Source: Marisediminitalea lipolytica
GTDB lineage: Bacteria; Pseudomonadota; Gammaproteobacteria; Enterobacterales; Alteromonadaceae
DNA: 64,000 nt
NCBI RefSeq assembly: GCF_001758465.1
Contig: NZ_MJIC01000016.1
Coordinates: 310,001-374,000 of the forward strand
Direction: 5' to 3'
Shown here in pieces: positions 59,024-64,000 of this stretch. Position numbers and translations under genes: made by a program. The notes under the pieces are model-generated. The model was not told the DNA's origin. It saw only the letters and a program-made list of their open reading frames with translations, and ran no database searches. How positions within the stretch are numbered: position 1 is the first letter of the stretch; each line of letters begins with the position of its first letter.

Positions 59024-59269
59024 ATTACCACCTTCTTCTTTTTTGTATTTACCAATGGTTAACGCATTTTTGATCAATTATTAACATAATCCTCTAGCAC
59101 TTTCGTACTGTGGTGTAAGTGGGTAGTAATTTTGCCAGGATAAGAGCCAGAAACTGCTCTAAAGTAGTAATACTCTGTGACCAAAGTAGCAGGGGCTTTG
59201 TCAACGCACGGATACCTTTTTCGGTATAATGTTATTGTTTTGTAAATTCAGGCGGCAGTTGCGCTTACT

Positions 59270-60541
59270 ATGAATGCATCCAATAAAGTCACACTCACGA
59301 TAATTTTTATTTTTACTGCGGTTTTTAGTGTGCTGGCGGTTGCGATGTTCTATCAGGCTCGCTCGGATATCACCAGAGAGGGTCAGGGAGCACTGCAACT
59401 GGCGCAAACACTGGCCGAGGCAAACCTGGATACAACAACACTAAAACAAGTGCTGCAAAACAGCCGCCATCTGAGTGTAATCACCGGGCAGGAGAGCCGG
59501 GAAGTCGAACCGACTGGCGGATTTCTGGAGCAGTGGCTGGCGCCGCAGTCGCCGGTTACCGTAATAACCTCAGCCTCTGGTCAGCAGTTTAGGGTACGAG
59601 CAAACAGCGGCGCAGAATTTGACGAAATCACCGCCACGGTGAGCAATGTCCTGTTTATTTTTGTACTGGCGTTACTGCTTACTCTGTTTACGCTGCGCTA
59701 TGCCGTTAATACCCGGTTAAAACCGCTGGCCGAACTGTGCCGGGGTCTGGATTCCATTCAAAGCGGTCAGTTTACGCTGTCTGCTGCCTCCACCGACATA
59801 GCCGAGATTCATACCCTTATCGAACACTACAATAACCTGATAAGTTCACTGGCCAGCAAAGAAACTCAGGTCGCAACATTGCGCCAGCGGTTGTCAGCGT
59901 TGCAGGAAAACGAACGACGACTGCTGGCTCGTGAATTACATGACAATCTTGGCCAGCTGATCACCGGCATCACGGTACAAACCTATATGCTTGAACAACA
60001 AAAACACAATCCCGATTTTATTGTAAAAGCCTGTGCCACTATTCAGCAGCAGTGTGATGCAGTACACCAGGGCATGAAGGATTTAACCAATCAGCTATAT
60101 CCGGTCTTTCTGGGTAAACTGGGCCTGACGACGTCTATCGCCCAAATGATTCAGACCTGGCAGGATATTCATCAGATAGAGGTGAGCTGGCTGCCGGATG
60201 CCGCAACCATAGCGACTAACTTAAACCGCGATACCCAGGTTTACCGTATCACTCAGGAAATTTTTAATAACATCGCCAAGCATGCCAAGGCCACCGAAGT
60301 CACCGTGAGCCTGACCGCTAACGATGACGACTTAACCTTACAGGTCACGGATAATGGCCGTGGGTTTGTGCTTCCCGACAACACACAAACAGCCGGACTG
60401 GGCCTGGAATCCATGCAGGAAAGGGCTTCATTGTTGGGTGGGCATCTTAACGTAAGAACAAACTCAAGCGGCACCACCGTAACCCTGGTCGCGCCACTGG
60501 CATTACAGGATAAACATCACTATGAATATTCTAATCGTTGA
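59270..60541 (+). CDS. NarL-type sensor histidine kinase
   Basis: 423 residues. Two membrane helices (about 9-27 and 125-147) bracket a roughly 95-residue periplasmic domain. HAMP-like linker, then a HisKA_3 domain with RELHDNLGQLITG (His224) and a short ATPase domain with N-box ITQEIFNNIAKHAKA, DNGRGF and GLGLESMQERA. UhpB/NarX type. The signal is unknown; no transporter is adjacent. Its last codons overlap the next gene by 20 bp. Confidence 0.93.
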   Translation: MNASNKVTLTIIFIFTAVFSVLAVAMFYQARSDITREGQGALQLAQTLAEANLDTTTLKQVLQNSRHLSVITGQESREVEPTGGFLEQWLAPQSPVTVITSASGQQFRVRANSGAEFDEITATVSNVLFIFVLALLLTLFTLRYAVNTRLKPLAELCRGLDSIQSGQFTLSAASTDIAEIHTLIEHYNNLISSLASKETQVATLRQRLSALQENERRLLARELHDNLGQLITGITVQTYMLEQQKHNPDFIVKACATIQQQCDAVHQGMKDLTNQLYPVFLGKLGLTTSIAQMIQTWQDIHQIEVSWLPDAATIATNLNRDTQVYRITQEIFNNIAKHAKATEVTVSLTANDDDLTLQVTDNGRGFVLPDNTQTAGLGLESMQERASLLGGHLNVRTNSSGTTVTLVAPLALQDKHHYEYSNR

Positions 60542-61157
60542 TGATCACGCCGTCGTCCGGCAGGGCTACAGCGCGCTGTTAACCATGATGCTGCCCGATG
60601 CAGTGGTCAGTGAAGCAGAAAACGCCCAACAAACCATAAAAGTGCTTTCTAACACTGACATTGATTTGGTGATACTGGATATCAACCTCGAGAACGCCAG
60701 TGGTCTTAACCTTGCCGGCCGTCTGATGAAGCGCTGGCCGCGATTAAAGATTATCTTCTTCAGCATGTTTGACGAACCTTCTGTGGTTAATCGGGCCATC
60801 CAGACCGGCGCCAAGGGTTATCTGAGTAAACGCAGTAAACCAGAAGTGATGATAGATGCGATAAAAACGGTACTCAGTGGTAAACGTTATATCGAACATG
60901 ACATTGCTATACAGCTAGCCACCCATCAGCTCAATGATGCCGACAACAGCTGCAAACAACTGACCCAGCGGGAATTTGATGTATTTCTTGGCATTGCCAA
61001 AGGGCTTGAGCGGGCGCAACTGGCCGATGAACTCAACGTGTCCAGCAAGACGGTATCGAACATCCTCACCCAACTTAAGGCAAAGCTGCAAATTAATACC
61101 CATGCCGAACTGGTTCATCTGGCCATAGAACAAGGTTACTTAAAGGTTGCGGTATAG
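60522..61157 (+). CDS. LuxR/NarL-type response regulator
   Basis: 211 residues, UhpA/NarL type. Receiver domain with Asp53 in LVILDINLENASG and Lys in GAKGYLSKRS; C-terminal LuxR HTH (LTQREFDVFLGIAKGLERAQLADELNVSSKTVSNILTQL). AGGATAAA upstream lies inside the kinase gene. Coupled to the kinase by overlap; regulated genes not identified. Confidence 0.94.
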   Translation: MNILIVDDHAVVRQGYSALLTMMLPDAVVSEAENAQQTIKVLSNTDIDLVILDINLENASGLNLAGRLMKRWPRLKIIFFSMFDEPSVVNRAIQTGAKGYLSKRSKPEVMIDAIKTVLSGKRYIEHDIAIQLATHQLNDADNSCKQLTQREFDVFLGIAKGLERAQLADELNVSSKTVSNILTQLKAKLQINTHAELVHLAIEQGYLKVAV

Positions 61158-61169
61158 CTTGCCCACCCT

Positions 61170-62054
61170 TTACAGGGAGGCAAAATAGGATTCCAGCAAA
61201 GTGATAGCCTCGCGGGTTTTGGCCGGGATAGTAATGCGGTCGGCCACCACAGCAAATACCCGGTAATCCGGCAGGGTCCACTCAGGCAGAATTTGCACCA
61301 GCTCTCCTTTATCCAGATAATGTTGCACTTCCATTTGCGGCAACACCGCATAGCCCAAACCATCCACAGTAAACTGAATAAGTGCCTGCATAGAATTGAC
61401 GCTGAGTTTAGGTCGACTCAGCAGATACGTTGCATTATTAACACCGGTGAGTTCGTGGGAAGGCAGGTGCTCGTATACCATGAAATTTTCTTTAACCAGG
61501 GCTTCCGGATGAGCGATTTGCTGCTGCGCCAGCGGATGCGAAGGCGCTACGCACAGCATCTGAGGCCAGGTAGCCAGCAGGCAGGACTTAAACCCGTCGT
61601 TTTCTATGGGTGCTAATCCCAACGCCAGATCCGCCCCGGTGGACACGATATCTTCGTAGCCCTCACCCAGGGTAACCGTTACCGATATGCGCTGAGAACT
61701 TTGCAGTAACTGCTGTAATGGTTTGCTCAACAGGCCACCACCAAATCCTTCCGGTGCCAGAATTTTTAGCTCACCACTGGGTGAATGGATCAGCGCATCA
61801 ATTTCCTGCTGCCCTTGCCTGGCCATTTCTAACACGGATTCACTGGTGCGGTAATAAATTCTGCCAGCTTCGGTCAGGCTTAGATGACGGGAATTGCGAT
61901 TAACCAGTTGCTGACCGATATCATCCTCGAGTTTACGTAACTGCTGGCTTATGGCAGACACTGTCATGTGCATTGCTTTGGCCGCCTGGCTCAGGCTGCC
62001 AGTGTCGGCGACCGACATAAATACATTGAGTGCTTTAACCAGTTTAGCATTCAT
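61170..62054 (-). CDS. LysR-type transcriptional regulator
   Basis: 294 residues. N-terminal winged HTH (ALNVFMSVADTGSLSQAAKAMHMTVSAISQQLRKLE) and a co-inducer domain. It diverges from a TonB-dependent receptor gene with a 110-bp gap, the standard LysR arrangement, so it probably regulates that receptor (inference). Convergent with the response-regulator gene, 12 bp apart. Confidence 0.95.
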   Translation of the reverse strand: MNAKLVKALNVFMSVADTGSLSQAAKAMHMTVSAISQQLRKLEDDIGQQLVNRNSRHLSLTEAGRIYYRTSESVLEMARQGQQEIDALIHSPSGELKILAPEGFGGGLLSKPLQQLLQSSQRISVTVTLGEGYEDIVSTGADLALGLAPIENDGFKSCLLATWPQMLCVAPSHPLAQQQIAHPEALVKENFMVYEHLPSHELTGVNNATYLLSRPKLSVNSMQALIQFTVDGLGYAVLPQMEVQHYLDKGELVQILPEWTLPDYRVFAVVADRITIPAKTREAITLLESYFASL

Positions 62055-62127
62055 AAGTGTTTAACCATTTCTAAAAGCTTCGTTCAAATTAAGTAGATTG
62101 TATCAAGAGTGCATCAATCTTATTCTA

Positions 62128-62146
62128 AATACAAATAATTCTCACT
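62128..62146. promoter_or_regulatory. Fur-box-like AT-rich site before the TonB-dependent receptor
   Basis: AATACAAATAATTCTCACT resembles half of the Fur consensus (AATNATTCTCATT), just upstream of a receptor gene. Only a partial match, with the second arm poor. Confidence 0.3.
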
Positions 62147-62164
62147 AACAATATCAAACTCAAT

Positions 62165-64000
62165 ATGAAATTTACGCCGTTAACCCTTGCCTGTTGTTCT
62201 GCTTTAGCTTCTTTTTCTCTGCTGTGTGAACAGGCCTACGCGGCTTCTGCCCCGGGAATGCCTGCGGCGGCCGCCGATTTAGAAACCATTGTGGTTACCG
62301 CTTCTGGTTCTGCGCAAATGCTCAAAGAAGCCCCCGCTTCCATCAGCGTGCTGAGTAAGGAAGACTTAAGTGAACGTTTATACCGCGATCTTACCGATGC
62401 GATGACAGATATTCCCGGCGTGGTCGTTACTGGTGGTGGTGACCGTGAGGATATTTCATTGCGAGGCATGGGCAGTCAGTACACGCTGATCCTGGTTGAT
62501 GGCCAACGCCAGTCATCGCGTGAAACCCGTCCCAACAGTGACGGCCCCGGTGTCGAAGGCGCCTGGATCCCGCCGCTGTCTGCCATCGAGCGGATCGAAG
62601 TGATCCGCGGCCCAATGTCGTCACTGTACGGCTCAGATGCCATTGGTGGCGTTATCAACATTATTACTGCAAAAACTCCTGACGAATGGCGCGGCGAAAT
62701 GCGTTTTGATGCAACATTGCAGGAAAGCAGTGAGTCAGGAAATCAGTTTCAGACCACCTTCTTTACGGCAGGCTCGTTAATTCCCGGAAAACTGGGTCTG
62801 CAACTGTACGGCCAGTATTCTCAGCGCGAAGAAGACAATATTGTTGATGGCTTTCGCGACCGCGACAATAAAAATATCAGTGCCAAACTGGCCTTTACGC
62901 CTAACGACAATCACGAGTTTGTGATTGAAGCGACCCATACCATGCAGGAAATTTACGCCACGCTGGGTAAAACGGTTGCCGAACTGGCCGAGGGCGAAGC
63001 CTGTGGCCGTCGCGGCTGCCCGGAGTCGAGCCTGACCGAGTACGACCGCACTAACCTGTCGCTCAGCCACACCGGCTATTGGGGCTGGGCTACATCACAG
63101 TCCTACGTCAAACAGGACGAGTTTGACAACGATTCACGCCAGATGTTTGTAAAAAACATTGATACCCAAACCATGTGGGCTATTCCGCTTACCGATCAGT
63201 TAAGTCTCAGTGCGGGTGGTGCATTCTTTAAAGAAGAACTCAACGACTTAACCAGCAACCAGGTGTCAGATTTATCCCTGGTTGATGGCCACCAGTGGTC
63301 AGTGTTCAGCGAAGGCGAATGGAAACTGACCGAAGAATTTGCCCTGACCACGGGTATTCGTTACGACGATGATCAGAATTTTGGCGGGCAATGGAGTCCG
63401 CGCCTGTATGGTGTCTGGCAACTTAGCAGTGACACTATCCTGAAAGGCGGAATTTCTACCGGCTTCCGTGCGCCCAACCTGCGCCAGATGAACCCCTCCT
63501 GGGGGCAAATAAGCCGTGGCGGCAATATCTACGGTAACCCCGACTTAGCCGCAGAAACCTCCACCAGCTACGAGTTTGGTCTGTATCAGGACTTCGGTAA
63601 AGACAGTACGCTGTCTGCCACGGTTTTTTATAACAAGTTCGAAGATAAAATCACCCGCATCGAGTGCCCCGAAACATTATGTACCGACGGCCTTAACGAT
63701 TTTGGTTCAGCGCCGACCACCTACGTGAATGTTGATGAAGCAATAACACAAGGTTTTGAACTCAGTGTGGAAGCAGCGTTAAGTGACAGCATCGAATTTA
63801 ACGCCAACTATACCTACACCGACTCCGAGCAAAAAACCGGTCAGTATGCTGGCAGTCCGCTTAATCAGTTACCCAAACATCTGGTGCAGACCTCCTTCCG
63901 CTGGAGCATCAATGATGCAGCCAGCAGCTGGCTGCGGGTTAATTACCGTGGTGAAGAAAGTCAGCCAACCACGGGCCCGTCACAGGACAGTCTGATCGCG
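62165..64000 (+). CDS. TonB-dependent receptor, 3' end cut by the window
   Basis: 612 codons are visible, from ATG 62165 to base 64000 with no stop. Signal peptide MKFTPLTLACCSALASF...YA|AS, TonB box LETIVVTAS, plug domain (PASISVLSKEDLSE, LRGMGSQYTLILVDG, VIRGPMSSLYGSDAIGGVINIIT) and barrel strands (GISTGFRAPNLRQM, NIYGNPDLAAETSTSYEFG). Closest to FepA/CirA-type ferric-siderophore receptors by this plug and GNPDL motif. A Cys pair (ACGRRGCPE) lies in an extracellular loop. LysR gene divergent. Ligand probably a siderophore, but not shown. Confidence 0.93.
   Translation, partial: MKFTPLTLACCSALASFSLLCEQAYAASAPGMPAAAADLETIVVTASGSAQMLKEAPASISVLSKEDLSERLYRDLTDAMTDIPGVVVTGGGDREDISLRGMGSQYTLILVDGQRQSSRETRPNSDGPGVEGAWIPPLSAIERIEVIRGPMSSLYGSDAIGGVINIITAKTPDEWRGEMRFDATLQESSESGNQFQTTFFTAGSLIPGKLGLQLYGQYSQREEDNIVDGFRDRDNKNISAKLAFTPNDNHEFVIEATHTMQEIYATLGKTVAELAEGEACGRRGCPESSLTEYDRTNLSLSHTGYWGWATSQSYVKQDEFDNDSRQMFVKNIDTQTMWAIPLTDQLSLSAGGAFFKEELNDLTSNQVSDLSLVDGHQWSVFSEGEWKLTEEFALTTGIRYDDDQNFGGQWSPRLYGVWQLSSDTILKGGISTGFRAPNLRQMNPSWGQISRGGNIYGNPDLAAETSTSYEFGLYQDFGKDSTLSATVFYNKFEDKITRIECPETLCTDGLNDFGSAPTTYVNVDEAITQGFELSVEAALSDSIEFNANYTYTDSEQKTGQYAGSPLNQLPKHLVQTSFRWSINDAASSWLRVNYRGEESQPTTGPSQDSLIA

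Overview
The window reads as chromosomal DNA of a marine gammaproteobacterium of the Alteromonadales, most likely Alteromonadaceae. This rests on protein resemblance (ArcB, GltB/GltD, GlnA/NtrB/NtrC, BipA, ErpA, RraB and TyrS are all of gammaproteobacterial type) and on the surface-protein repertoire: TonB-dependent receptor, porin plus binding-protein pairs, PEP-CTERM-like and GlyGly-CTERM-like tails, and an ExeM-type nuclease. No rRNA, tRNA, insertion sequence, phage or CRISPR was seen. Gene density and codon use look even, so most of the window is ordinary core genome with accessory secreted-protein loci in the second half.

Layout. 1-2.6 kb: 5' part of arcB (minus) and a long gltB leader. 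2.6-8.6 kb: gltBD. 8.7-11.6 kb: two small uncharacterised genes, then a minus-strand porin plus PstS-like pair. 11.7-15.7 kb: mtnN, a CbiB-like protein, btuF, a rhodanese, a DUF2721 protein and a GNAT. 15.7-19.6 kb: tyrS diverging from mepM-anmK. 19.6-24.2 kb: an Lrp-type regulator, an Old Yellow Enzyme, an N-terminally extended Cys/Met-type PLP enzyme and a D-2-hydroxyacid dehydrogenase, with a paired palindromic operator candidate between the last two. 24.2-27.5 kb: GST, erpA, a choice-of-anchor-L protein with a PEP-CTERM-like tail, and a coiled-coil membrane protein. 27.6-32.2 kb: CLC channel, HemJ-like protein, UPF0149, an atypical NRAMP and a remnant of a TonB receptor. 32.2-36 kb: MalY/PatB-like enzyme, a single-domain response regulator and bipA. 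36-40.8 kb: glnA - DUF4124 - glnL(ntrB) - glnG(ntrC), with NtrC operators and a sigma-54 promoter. 40.8-46 kb: Hpt/HD-GYP protein, plsC, rraB and a chemoreceptor. 46-48 kb: a monohaem lipoprotein and a Tat lipoprotein oxidoreductase. 48.3-53.3 kb: a giant secreted double nuclease ending in a dockerin, followed at once by a cohesin-like, membrane-anchored protein. 53.5-59 kb: porin plus solute-binding pair, a subclass B1 metallo-beta-lactamase, a GlyGly-CTERM-type protein and a secreted PHA-depolymerase-like esterase. 59.2-64 kb: a NarL-type two-component pair, a LysR regulator and the start of a divergent TonB-dependent receptor.

How the genes work together. gltBD and glnA form the GS-GOGAT ammonia-assimilation cycle, and NtrBC with its own operators regulates it. 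mepM and anmK serve cell-wall turnover and recycling. The secreted nuclease, the PHA-depolymerase-like enzyme, the porin/binding-protein pairs and the TonB receptor describe a scavenger of extracellular polymers and nutrients.

The most notable candidate is the pair at 48311-53321. One polypeptide carries an endonuclease-I domain, an exonuclease/endonuclease/phosphatase domain, lamin-tail domains and a C-terminal two-repeat dockerin. The next gene, 19 bp downstream, encodes a cohesin-like domain with a signal peptide and a sortable C-terminal tail. A plausible Pho box lies upstream. This looks like a minimal one-enzyme, one-scaffold surface nuclease for phosphorus scavenging. The domain assignments are by eye and the interaction is inferred.
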